This document shows, piece after piece, positions 1-6,402 of a stretch of DNA of 10,345 bases. The position numbers and the translations under genes are program-made. Origin of the DNA: Clostridia bacterium (GTDB lineage Bacteria > Bacillota > Clostridia > Oscillospirales > Acutalibacteraceae). The notes below the pieces were generated by a model. That model was not told the origin of the DNA and ran no database searches. It was given only the letters and a program-made list of their open reading frames with translations. Position 1 is the stretch's first letter, and each line of letters begins with the position of its first letter. Where the stretch lies: NCBI GenBank assembly GCA_017534365.1, contig JAFWCS010000238.1, positions 1 through 10,345 on the forward strand, in the 5' to 3' direction.

Positions 1-948
1 GCCGTTGACGCCCGCGAAGGGCTTTTCGTGCAGCAGGCAGACGAGATCGTGCCGGTCCGCGACGCGCATCATAATCTCCATCGTGATCTGGTTGTGGTCG
101 CAGGCGGCGTTGACGTCGGTGTAGATCGGGGCGAGCTCGTGCTGCGCGGGCGCGACCTCGTTGTGCTCCGTTTTGGCAAGAATGCCGAGCTGCCAGAGCG
201 CGTCGTTCAGATCTGCCATGAACGCCGCCACGCGCGGCTTGATCACGCCGAAATAGTGGTCGTCCATTTCCTGCCCCTTCGGCGGCGGCGCGCCGAAGAG
301 CGTGCGGCCGGTGTAGCGCAGATCCGGGCGGCGGTCATACAGCTCCTGCGTGACGAGGAAGTATTCCTGCTCCGGGCCGACCGAGGTGACCACACGCTTG
401 CAGTCTTTGTTGCCGAACAGGCGCAGGATCCGCAGCGCCTGCCGGTTCAGCGCCTCCATCGAGCGCAGCAGCGGCGTTTTCTTATCCAGCGCCTGCCCGC
501 CGAAAGCGCAGAAGGCGGTGGGGATGCAAAGGCAGGTATCCTTGATAAAGGCGTAGGAGGTCGGGTCCCACGCGGTGTAGCCGCGCGCCTCGAAGGTTGC
601 GCGCAGGCCGCCGCTCGGGAAGGAGGAGGCGTCCGGCTCGCCCTTGATCAGCTCCTTGCCGGAGAATTCCATGATCACGCCGCCGTCCGGCGCGGGGGAA
701 ATGAAGCTGTCGTGCTTCTCGGCGGTGATGCCGGTCAGCGGCTGGAACCAGTGAGTGAAATGGGTCGCGCCCTGCGCCACCGCCCAGTCCTTCATGGCGG
801 CGGCGACGGCGTTGGCCACGCTCAGATCGAGCGGCTTGCCCTCGTCTATGGTCTTTTTTAAAGACTGATAGGCCTTCGCGGGCAGCATGGATTTCATCGT
901 GCGGTCGTCAAAGACCTTGCAGCCGAAGAATTCGGGGATGGTACGCAT
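1..948 (-). CDS. glnN: Type III glutamine synthetase, N-terminal 316 residues (3' end outside window)
   Basis: Makes glutamine from glutamate, ammonium and ATP in the cytoplasm; GSIII is a large dodecameric form of about 700 residues, so less than half is visible. The translation starts [15 protein letters not shown] and carries GSIII-type blocks: [27 protein letters not shown] (residues 191-197), [31 protein letters not shown] (261-271), and [10 protein letters not shown] ending exactly at the window edge (307-316). Glu193, Glu195, Glu261 and Glu264 lie in the motifs that bind metal and substrate in this superfamily. The ATG at 946-948 is preceded by AAGGAG at 958-963, nine bases away. The frame is open to base 1. 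It is divergent from a glutamate synthase operon, so the two form a GS-GOGAT pair. Control probably acts at the promoter and in the structured leader (976-1117). The family call is by recognition of conserved blocks. Confidence 0.95.
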   Translation of the reverse strand, partial: MRTIPEFFGCKVFDDRTMKSMLPAKAYQSLKKTIDEGKPLDLSVANAVAAAMKDWAVAQGATHFTHWFQPLTGITAEKHDSFISPAPDGGVIMEFSGKELIKGEPDASSFPSGGLRATFEARGYTAWDPTSYAFIKDTCLCIPTAFCAFGGQALDKKTPLLRSMEALNRQALRILRLFGNKDCKRVVTSVGPEQEYFLVTQELYDRRPDLRYTGRTLFGAPPPKGQEMDDHYFGVIKPRVAAFMADLNDALWQLGILAKTEHNEVAPAQHELAPIYTDVNAACDHNQITMEIMMRVADRHDLVCLLHEKPFAGVNG

Positions 949-957
949 TGCAAACAA

Positions 958-981
958 CTCCTTTTGATTCAAATGAAAAGG
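958..981 (-). promoter_or_regulatory. glnN Shine-Dalgarno with possible sequestering helix
   Basis: Read on the minus strand, the ribosome binding site AAAAGGAG (965 down to 958) can pair with CCTTTT (981 down to 976), forming a 6-bp helix with a 10-nt loop. CCTTTT is also the 3' arm of the outer helix of the neighbouring hairpin (976-1027), so the two pairings exclude each other. The complementarity is directly visible. A regulatory switch is inferred, and six A/U-rich pairs would be only marginally stable alone. Confidence 0.4.
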
Positions 982-1027
982 CACGGCGTCCTTCGCGCGT
1001 GAAGCGCAAAAGACGCCGTTGCCTTTT
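976..1027 (-). terminator. glnN leader hairpin 2 (attenuator-like)
   Basis: On the minus strand the arms are AAAAGGC / GCCTTTT, then, after one bulged A, ACGGCGTC / GACGCCGT, then an inner helix TTTTGCGC / GCGCGAAG closed on a TTCAC loop. This gives about 23 pairs including two G-U wobbles. The 3' arm runs into TTTTCATTT, a short and interrupted U-tract. The hairpin ends about 11 nt before the glnN Shine-Dalgarno sequence, so it sits inside the leader and would terminate or block translation of glnN if formed. Its 5' arm shares AAAAGGCAAsGGCGTCTTT (s = C or G) with hairpin 1. Confidence 0.6.
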
Positions 1028-1063
1028 GAAAACGAAACTGTGACAGAAAACCGGAGACCCTGC

Positions 1064-1117
1064 AAAAACGAAAAGCGCCTTTGAACCTTGCGGCTCAAAG
1101 ACGCCCTTGCCTTTTCG
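1064..1117 (-). terminator. glnN leader hairpin 1 (5'-proximal terminator-like)
   Basis: On the minus strand the core is a 13-bp stem, GCGTCTTTGAGCC / GGTTCAAAGGCGC (two G-U wobbles), closed by the GNRA tetraloop GCAA. An outer helix CGAAAA / TTTTCG is separated from it by a 7-nt bulge on the 5' side. The 3' side reads TTTTCGTTTTTG, a good intrinsic-terminator U-tract. The predicted transcription start (G, about position 1116) falls at the 5' edge of this hairpin, so RNA polymerase would meet it immediately after initiation. Confidence 0.6.
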
Positions 1118-1122
1118 AGCGT

Positions 1123-1151
1123 ATTCTACACCCTGCCGCGGCGTTTGTCAA
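1123..1151 (-). promoter_or_regulatory. glnN promoter (sigma-A type)
   Basis: On the minus strand a perfect -35 box TTGACA (1151 down to 1146) is followed after exactly 17 bp by TAGAAT (1128 down to 1123), one base from the -10 consensus. Predicted start is about position 1116, giving a leader of roughly 168 nt before the glnN ATG. No other comparable box pair was seen upstream of glnN. Confidence 0.85.
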
Positions 1152-1165
1152 GCCCCAAATTCCGA

Positions 1166-1179
1166 ATTTTTCGAAAAAT
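1166..1179. promoter_or_regulatory. Perfect 14-bp palindrome between divergent promoters
   Basis: ATTTTTCGAAAAAT is its own reverse complement. It lies 14 bp upstream of the glnN -35 box and about 60 bp upstream of the -35 box of the glutamate synthase operon. A wider imperfect repeat CCGAA (1162-1166) / TTCGG surrounds it. It could be an operator for a dimeric regulator, or an A/T-rich UP-like element. It does not obviously match the GlnR consensus (TGTNAN7TNACA). Function is inference. Confidence 0.35.
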
Positions 1180-1241
1180 GGTTTTCGGGCGGCGGCTCTG
1201 TCCGCGTCATTCGCATTCGGAAAGATCCTGCAAAAAACCTC

Positions 1242-1270
1242 TTGACAATCCGCCGGGATCGGCGTATAAT
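1242..1270 (+). promoter_or_regulatory. Promoter of the glutamate synthase operon (sigma-A consensus)
   Basis: A perfect TTGACA (1242-1247), a 17-bp spacer and a perfect TATAAT (1265-1270). Predicted transcription start is about 1277, only about 8 nt before the base of the leader hairpin. With the glnN promoter it forms a divergent pair whose -35 boxes are 94 bp apart. Confidence 0.9.
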
Positions 1271-1278
1271 GCCCACAA

Positions 1279-1341
1279 ATGAGCAAAGGCGTTCGTTCTC
1301 CGCGTATGGCGGAAAACGGGCGCTTTTTTGTTTGGGAGTGA
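1279..1341 (+). CDS. Possible 20-residue leaderless uORF (leader peptide candidate)
   Basis: An ATG at 1279, about 2 nt after the predicted transcription start, opens a frame coding for MSKGVRSPRMAENGRFFVWE that stops with TGA at 1339-1341. The whole terminator-like hairpin (1285-1327) lies inside it, so a translating ribosome would melt the hairpin. There is no room for a Shine-Dalgarno sequence, so initiation would have to be leaderless. It has no run of one amino acid, unlike classical attenuation peptides. It may be a chance frame; its product is not recognised. Confidence 0.2.
   Translation: MSKGVRSPRMAENGRFFVWE
1285..1333 (+). terminator. Leader hairpin of the glutamate synthase operon (attenuator-like)
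   Basis: AAAGGCGTTCGTTCTCCGC (1285-1303) pairs with 1309-1327 across the loop GTATG, giving a 19-position stem with one C-A mismatch (1298/1314) and three G-U wobbles. It runs into TTTTTTGTTT (1324-1333), a strong U-tract. It sits between the promoter and the Shine-Dalgarno of the first operon gene, so as an intrinsic terminator it would cut off the operon unless prevented. Its 5' arm begins AAAGGCGTTC, as does the hairpin at the operon's 3' end. Confidence 0.65.
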
Positions 1342-1348
1342 TGTTGAA

Positions 1349-2446
1349 ATGTTGAAGGAGGGTCAGGTCCGCATCCCTGCCGGCTGCGCGATCGCGGCGG
1401 TGATCTCCAGAGAAGGCCGCCGCATGACGGGCGAGGCGATCATTGACGCCATGCGCCCGATGCACGCGCGCTCCAACGGCCTGGGCGGCGGCTTTGCTGC
1501 CTACGGGATCTATCCGCAATACCGGGACCTTTATGCGTTTCATCTGTTCTTTGATGACCGCGCGGTGCGCAAGGAATGCGAAGCGTTCCTGAAAGAGCGG
1601 TTCGAACTCGTGCATGCCGAGCGCATCCCGACGCGGCAGACGCCCGCCATTATGGACGAGCCGATGATCTGGCGCTATTTTGCGGCGCCCCTTGCCTCCG
1701 CCGTTGCCGCCATGCAGGTGGATGAAAAGGAATACGTCATGCGCGCGGTGATGGAGATCAATACGCGCCTGCCCGGGAGCTACGTTTTTTCGAGCGGAAA
1801 AAATATGGGCTCGTTCAAAGCGGTCGGCTATCCCGAGGATGTCGGCGCCTTCTACCGGCTCGAGGAATACGAAGGCTACTGCTGGACCGCGCACGGGCGC
1901 TATCCGACGAACACGCCCGGCTGGTGGGGCGGCGCGCATCCGTTTTCGCTGCTGGATTATTCCGTGGTCCATAACGGCGAGATCTCTTCTTACGACGCAA
2001 ACCGGCGGTTCATGGAGATGTTCGGCTACAAATGCACGCTGCAGACGGATACGGAGGTCATTACCTATATCCTGGATTATCTCCTCCGGCGGCAGGGCAT
2101 GACGCTGCGGGAGGCCGCCGCGGTGATCGCCGCGCCGTTCTGGAGCACCATTGAGGCAAAGGAAGACCCGCGCGAACGCGAAACCGCCGCCTATCTGCGC
2201 AAGGTGTTTCCGAGCCTGCTGATCACCGGCCCGTTTTCGATCATCCTCGGCTTCAGCGGCGGCCTGATGGCGCTCAACGACCGGCTGAAGCTGCGGTCCA
2301 TGGTCGTCGGGGAGAAAGCAGACTGCGTCTATATCGCCAGTGAAGAAGCGGCGATCCGCGCCATGGCGCCGGACGCAGAAAAAATCTGGTCGCCCGCCGG
2401 CGGAGAGCCGGTGATCGTCCGTGTGAAGGAGGGCGCTTGCGGATGA
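1349..2446 (+). CDS. Glutamate synthase glutaminase subunit (class II glutamine amidotransferase, GlxB-like)
   Basis: 365-residue Ntn-hydrolase-family amidotransferase that would hydrolyse glutamine and pass ammonia to the synthase subunit. It corresponds to the N-terminal domain of one-piece GltB. The likely nucleophile is Cys13 in IPAGCAIAAVIS, so a 12-residue propeptide would have to be removed, as for GltB. Family motifs seen: HARSNGLGGGFAAYGIYP near the N-terminus, GRYPTNTPGWWGGAHPF (residues 183-199) and HNGEISSYDANRRF (from residue 208). ATG at 1349 is chosen because GGGAG (1334-1338) precedes it by 10 nt; an in-frame TTG at 1328 lies in the hairpin U-tract and has no ribosome binding site. 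It is the first gene of the operon and overlaps the next by ATGA (2443-2446). The family call is firm; the symbol is left blank because naming varies. Confidence 0.9.
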   Translation: MLKEGQVRIPAGCAIAAVISREGRRMTGEAIIDAMRPMHARSNGLGGGFAAYGIYPQYRDLYAFHLFFDDRAVRKECEAFLKERFELVHAERIPTRQTPAIMDEPMIWRYFAAPLASAVAAMQVDEKEYVMRAVMEINTRLPGSYVFSSGKNMGSFKAVGYPEDVGAFYRLEEYEGYCWTAHGRYPTNTPGWWGGAHPFSLLDYSVVHNGEISSYDANRRFMEMFGYKCTLQTDTEVITYILDYLLRRQGMTLREAAAVIAAPFWSTIEAKEDPRERETAAYLRKVFPSLLITGPFSIILGFSGGLMALNDRLKLRSMVVGEKADCVYIASEEAAIRAMAPDAEKIWSPAGGEPVIVRVKEGACG

Positions 2447-3948
2447 ATCCGATCTATCTCACCCCCGAGTTTGAAGTCGTGCGCAATGAGAGCCGCTGCG
2501 TCGCGTGCCGCGTGTGCGAGCGGCAGTGCGCCAACGAGGTGCATCTCTATGACGAGCGCCGCGGCGTCTTTCTTGAGGACGAAAGCAAATGCGTCAACTG
2601 CCAGCGCTGCGTCTCGCTCTGCCCGACGCACGCGCTCAAGATCGTTCGAAGCGACTGCCGGCTGCGGGAAAACGCGAACTGGCAGAACGAGACGATCCGG
2701 GAGATCTACAAGCAGGCGAATTCCGGCGGCGTGCTGCTTTCCTCCATGGGGAATCCGAAGCCGCTGCCCGTCTATTGGGACCGTATTCTGATCAACGCCT
2801 CGCAGGTTACGAATCCGCCGATCGATCCGCTGCGCGAGCCGATGGAAACGCGCGTCTTTCTAGGCAAAAAGCCGAAGACGCTCCGGCGCGACGCCGAAGG
2901 TCGTCTGATCTGCGATCTGGAGAACCAGCTGGAGCTTGCAATGCCCGTCATGTTTTCCGCCATGAGCTACGGCTCCATCAGCTACAACGCCCACGCCTCC
3001 CTTGCCCGCGCGGCGGAAGCGCTCGGCATTCTTTATAACACCGGCGAGGGTGGGCTGCATGAAGATTTTTATCAGTACGGGCCGCACACGATCGTGCAGG
3101 TCGCGTCCGGCCGGTTCGGCGTGCACGAGGCGTATCTGAACGCCGGCGCGGCGATCGAGATCAAGATGGGGCAGGGCGCGAAGCCCGGCATCGGCGGTCA
3201 CCTGCCCGGCACGAAAATCGTGGGCGACGTCTCCCGCACGCGGATGATCCCGGAGGGCACCGACGCCATTTCCCCCGCGCCGCATCACGATATCTATTCC
3301 ATCGAGGATCTGCGGCAGCTGGTGTATTCCCTGAAGGAGGCGACCGACGACCGCAAGCCGATCATCGTCAAGGTGGCGGCAGTGCATAACATCGCCGCGA
3401 TCGCCAGCGGCATCGCGCGCTCCGGCGCGGATATCATTGCGATCGACGGCTTTCGCGGCGGCACGGGCGCAGCGCCGACCCGCATCCGCGACAACGTCGG
3501 CATTCCGATCGAGCTCGCGCTTGCGGCGGTCGATCAGCGCCTGCGCGACGAAGGCATCCGCAACGACGTTTCGCTCGTCGTCGGCGGCAGCATCCGCTCT
3601 GCGGCGGACGTGGTCAAGGCCGTTGCGCTCGGCGCGGACGCCTGCTATATCGCCACGGCGGCGCTGCTCGCGCTGGGCTGCCACCTCTGCCGCACCTGCC
3701 AGAGCGGCAAGTGCAACTGGGGCATCGCCACGCAGCGGCCGGATCTGGTCAAGCGCCTGAATCCGGAGATCGGCACGCAGCGGCTGATCCGCCTCATCAC
3801 CGCCTGGCAGCATGAGATCAAGGAGATCATGGGCGGCATGGGTATCAATTCCATCGAGGCCCTGCGCGGCAACCGGCTGATGCTGCGCGGCGTCGGGCTG
3901 ACGGAAAAAGAGCTGGCGATCCTCGGCATCGCCCATGCGGGAGAATAG
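2443..3948 (+). CDS. gltB: Glutamate synthase FMN/Fe-S catalytic subunit with N-terminal ferredoxin domain (GltB central domain, GlxD-like)
   Basis: 501 residues. Converts 2-oxoglutarate plus ammonia to glutamate on FMN. Residues 19-29 (CVACRVCERQC) and 50-60 (CVNCQRCVSLC) form a two-cluster [4Fe-4S] ferredoxin-like domain. The remainder is the glutamate synthase TIM barrel: GEGGLHEDFYQYGPH, KMGQGAKPGIGGHLPG, the FMN-phosphate loop GGTGAAP (339-345), and Cys413, Cys419 and Cys424 in the C-x5-C-x4-C spacing that binds the [3Fe-4S] cluster in GltB. An additional Cys416 lies inside that motif. ATG 2443 is preferred over TTG 2437 because AAGGAGG (2426-2432) is 10 nt from the ATG and only 4 from the TTG, and it gives an ATGA overlap with the upstream gene. 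The glutaminase and GXGXG parts of a normal GltB are separate genes here. The symbol denotes domain homology only. Confidence 0.93.
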   Translation: MNPIYLTPEFEVVRNESRCVACRVCERQCANEVHLYDERRGVFLEDESKCVNCQRCVSLCPTHALKIVRSDCRLRENANWQNETIREIYKQANSGGVLLSSMGNPKPLPVYWDRILINASQVTNPPIDPLREPMETRVFLGKKPKTLRRDAEGRLICDLENQLELAMPVMFSAMSYGSISYNAHASLARAAEALGILYNTGEGGLHEDFYQYGPHTIVQVASGRFGVHEAYLNAGAAIEIKMGQGAKPGIGGHLPGTKIVGDVSRTRMIPEGTDAISPAPHHDIYSIEDLRQLVYSLKEATDDRKPIIVKVAAVHNIAAIASGIARSGADIIAIDGFRGGTGAAPTRIRDNVGIPIELALAAVDQRLRDEGIRNDVSLVVGGSIRSAADVVKAVALGADACYIATAALLALGCHLCRTCQSGKCNWGIATQRPDLVKRLNPEIGTQRLIRLITAWQHEIKEIMGGMGINSIEALRGNRLMLRGVGLTEKELAILGIAHAGE

Positions 3949-3959
3949 GAGGCGCTCAG

Positions 3960-4400
3960 ATGAAACGAATCTATGTGAACGAGGCCTGGTGCCTCGGCTG
4001 TCATTTGTGTGAATACAACTGCGCGTTCGCCAACTCCGGCGAGCGGGATATGGCCTTCGCGCTCAAGGGCAAGCCGCTGTATCCGCGCATTCATATCGAG
4101 GAGGGCGAGAAGATCTGCTACGCGGTTTCGTGCCGCCACTGCACGGATCCGCTTTGCGTCAAAAGCTGCATCGCGGCGGCGCTGCAAATCAAAGACGGCG
4201 TCATCTGCGTCGATCAGAGCCGCTGTGTCGGCTGCCTGACCTGCGTGCTGGTCTGCCCCTACGGCGCGCTGGCGCCGAATGCGGACGGCGTGATGCAAAA
4301 ATGCGAGCTGTGTCTGCAGAATGCCTGCGGCGCGCCCGCCTGCGTGCAGGGCTGCCCGAATCAGGCGATCGTCTATGAGGAAAGGAGCGCTGCGGAATGA
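3960..4400 (+). CDS. Four-cluster [4Fe-4S] ferredoxin-like electron-transfer subunit
   Basis: 146 residues with four Cys groups: Cys11/14/17/21, Cys58/61/66/70, Cys89/92/95/99 and Cys115/118/128/132 (Cys123 is extra). This is the arrangement of HycB/DmsB/CooF-type iron-sulfur subunits, which wire a flavoprotein to a catalytic subunit. No signal peptide or Tat motif, so cytoplasmic. AGGAGG (3948-3953) precedes the ATG by 6 nt, and the gene ends in an ATGA overlap with the FAD oxidoreductase. Between the synthase and the oxidoreductase, its likely job is to carry electrons from the reductase to the FMN/Fe-S subunit, or to accept them from ferredoxin. The protein type is clear; the partner assignment is inferred from operon position. 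Confidence 0.88.
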   Translation: MKRIYVNEAWCLGCHLCEYNCAFANSGERDMAFALKGKPLYPRIHIEEGEKICYAVSCRHCTDPLCVKSCIAAALQIKDGVICVDQSRCVGCLTCVLVCPYGALAPNADGVMQKCELCLQNACGAPACVQGCPNQAIVYEERSAAE

Positions 4401-5632
4401 GACCTTACGTCATTCTCGGCAACGGCGTTGCCGCCGCGCACTGCATCGAGGGCATCCGGAGCGTCGACAAAGAAACGCCGGTCACGGTCGTTTCCGCAGA
4501 ACCCCATCCGGTCTATTGCCGCCCGCTGATTTCCTATTATCTGGAGGGCAGGGCCGATCCGGCGCGCATGCACTATCGCCCGGCGGAGTTCTATGAGAAA
4601 AACGGCTGCACGGTGCTGTACGGAAAAACCGCAGCCGGCATCGACCCCGAAAAGAAAGCGGTTCAGCTGGATGACGGCAGCCTGCTGCCTTATGCCGCCC
4701 TCTGCGTCGCGACCGGCTCCGCGCCGTTCGTGCCGCCGATCGACGGGCTGGGCGGCGTGCGGCAGAAATTCACGTTTCTGACGCTGGACGACGCCGTTGC
4801 GCTGAAGCAGGCGGCGACAAAGCAGAGCCGCGTGCTGATCGTCGGCGCCGGGCTGATCGGCCTGAAATGCGCCGAAGGTCTGCGCCCGCTGGTCGGGGAG
4901 ATCACCGTCTGCGATCTTGCGGACCGTGTGCTTTCGAGTATTCTGGATCACGACTGCGCGGCGCGTATGCAGGCACGGCTGGAGCAAAACGGCGTGCGCT
5001 TCCTGCTCTCCGATACCGCCGTGCGGTTTGAACAAAACAGCGCCGTGATGAAAAGCGGCAAAACCGTCGCCTTCGATCTGCTGGTGATGGCCGTCGGCGT
5101 GCGCGCGAACGCAGCGCTTGTCAGAGACTGCGGCGGCAAAATGGACCGCGGGATCCTGATCGACAATCATATGCGCACTTCATTGCCGGCCGTCTTTGCC
5201 GCCGGTGACTGCGCGCAGGGTCTGGATGCTTCCTGCGGGCAGCCCCGCGTGCTGGCGATCCTGCCGAACGCCGCGCTGCAGGGCTTCTGCGCCGGCGTCA
5301 ACATGGCGGGCGGCGACCGGACGCTTGACAACGCGATCCCGATGAACGCCGTCGGCTTCTTCGGGCTCCACGCGCTCAGCGCCGGGAGCGGCTGCGGCGG
5401 TGAGGTCTATGAGGAATGCGACGAACGGCATCTGAAACGCTTGTATATCAAGGACGGCCGGCTGACGGGCTTCATGCTCATCGGCGAGACGGCGCGGGCA
5501 GGGATCTACACTGCGCTGATCCGCGATAGGACGCCCCTGGAGTCCCTTGATTTTGAATGGCTGAAACGAACGCCGACCACCACGGCGTTCCCCGCGCAGG
5601 CGCGCAGAGAAAAGTTTGGAGGTGCGGTCTGA
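4397..5632 (+). CDS. FAD/NAD(P)-dependent oxidoreductase (NirB/rubredoxin-reductase-like)
   Basis: 411-residue pyridine nucleotide-disulfide-oxidoreductase-fold flavoprotein, presumably the electron input of the glutamate synthase. The N-terminal FAD fold VILGNGVAAAHC (residues 5-16) is followed by PVYCRPLISYYLEG, typical of NirB and ferredoxin/rubredoxin reductases. A second Rossmann motif GAGLIG (150-155) lies in the NAD(P) domain, LVMAVGVRAN follows, and VFAAGDC (266-272) is the C-terminal FAD motif. There is no redox CxxC or CxxxxC pair. Asp173 at the end of the second beta strand (ITVCDLADR) suggests NADH rather than NADPH, by analogy with related enzymes. AAAGGAG (4381-4387) precedes the ATG by 9 nt. 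It lacks the N-terminal [4Fe-4S] domain of GltD, so it is not the standard small GOGAT subunit. Confidence 0.88.
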   Translation: MRPYVILGNGVAAAHCIEGIRSVDKETPVTVVSAEPHPVYCRPLISYYLEGRADPARMHYRPAEFYEKNGCTVLYGKTAAGIDPEKKAVQLDDGSLLPYAALCVATGSAPFVPPIDGLGGVRQKFTFLTLDDAVALKQAATKQSRVLIVGAGLIGLKCAEGLRPLVGEITVCDLADRVLSSILDHDCAARMQARLEQNGVRFLLSDTAVRFEQNSAVMKSGKTVAFDLLVMAVGVRANAALVRDCGGKMDRGILIDNHMRTSLPAVFAAGDCAQGLDASCGQPRVLAILPNAALQGFCAGVNMAGGDRTLDNAIPMNAVGFFGLHALSAGSGCGGEVYEECDERHLKRLYIKDGRLTGFMLIGETARAGIYTALIRDRTPLESLDFEWLKRTPTTTAFPAQARREKFGGAV

Positions 5633-6355
5633 ATGGAACGAATCAATGCGTCCGGGCAGGATTTCAAGACGCTGAATGACTGCCTGCGCCGGGCAGGCGA
5701 CGCGTGTACGTTTGAAAACTGCTGCGGGCAGCGCTTTCTGGCCGCCGGCATGGCGCAGGTCGATCTGACGATCGAGGGCGTGCCCGGCAACGCGCTGGGC
5801 GCTTATCTGAACGGCGCCGCCATCACGGTGAAAGGCAACGCGCAGGATGCTGTCGGCGACACGATGAACGCCGGGCGGATCGTGATCCACGGCAGCGTCG
5901 GCGACGCGGCGGGCTACGCGATGCGGGGCGGCGAGATCTTCGTGCGGCAGAATGCGGGCTACCGCGCGGGCATTCACATGAAAGCCTATCACGACAAGGT
6001 GCCGGCGCTGGTGATCGGCGGCCGGGCAGGCAGCTTTCTGGGCGAGTATCAGGCAGGCGGACACATTGTGGTGCTCGGCCTGCACACGGACGGCAAGCCC
6101 GCGGTCGGCAATTATCCCTGCGCGGGGATGCACGGCGGCAAGGTGTTTCTGCGCGGTGATCTGCGGGGCGTCCGCTTCCCGCCGCAGGTGCATGCCGGAG
6201 CTGCCGCGCCGGGGGACCTTGCGGAGATCGAACCGCTCATCCGCACGTATTGCAGTCTGTTTTCCCTGGATGCGGAGGAACTCCTGCAAACCTCGTTCAC
6301 CGTCGTCACACCGAACCTCGAGAATCCGTTCCGGCAGCTCTACGTTCCGAACTGA
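5633..6355 (+). CDS. Glutamate synthase GXGXG (alpha-subunit C-terminal) domain protein, GlxC-like
   Basis: 240 residues corresponding to the right-handed beta-helix that forms the C-terminus of one-piece GltB. Repeating G-x-x-x-G/G-x-G turns are plain from about residue 45 to 175: EGVPGNALGAYLNGAAITVKG, GDTMNAGRIVIHG, GDAAGYAMRGGEIFV, GGRAGSFLGEYQAGGHIVVLG. In GltB this domain is structural and braces the glutaminase and synthase domains; a scaffold role here follows by homology. The ATG directly follows the stop of the oxidoreductase gene, and GGAGG (5618-5622) lies 10 nt upstream. It is the last gene of the operon; a terminator follows about 50 bp later. Confidence 0.92.
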   Translation: MERINASGQDFKTLNDCLRRAGDACTFENCCGQRFLAAGMAQVDLTIEGVPGNALGAYLNGAAITVKGNAQDAVGDTMNAGRIVIHGSVGDAAGYAMRGGEIFVRQNAGYRAGIHMKAYHDKVPALVIGGRAGSFLGEYQAGGHIVVLGLHTDGKPAVGNYPCAGMHGGKVFLRGDLRGVRFPPQVHAGAAAPGDLAEIEPLIRTYCSLFSLDAEELLQTSFTVVTPNLENPFRQLYVPN

Positions 6356-6402
6356 TCGGACGCCCGGATGGGGCAGAAAAAGGAGTATCGGCACGGCGGC
6401 AG

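Noticed and set aside
28..861. A plus-strand open frame opposite glnN
   Set aside because: The minus strand codes for unmistakable type III glutamine synthetase blocks; the plus frame is Arg/Val-rich shadow.
949..1348. A known riboswitch (glutamine or glnA-type) in the divergent leaders
   Set aside because: I could not match any conserved glutamine-riboswitch core; the leaders are explained better by simple terminator-like hairpins. A covariance-model search would decide.
2860..3936. A 358-codon minus-strand open frame inside the FMN synthase gene
   Set aside because: Shadow of a strongly recognised gene; Arg/Asp/Ala-rich translation, no ribosome binding site.
5180..6394. A 404-codon minus-strand open frame across the oxidoreductase and GXGXG genes
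   Set aside because: Shadow of two recognised genes in high-GC sequence; no domain or start context.
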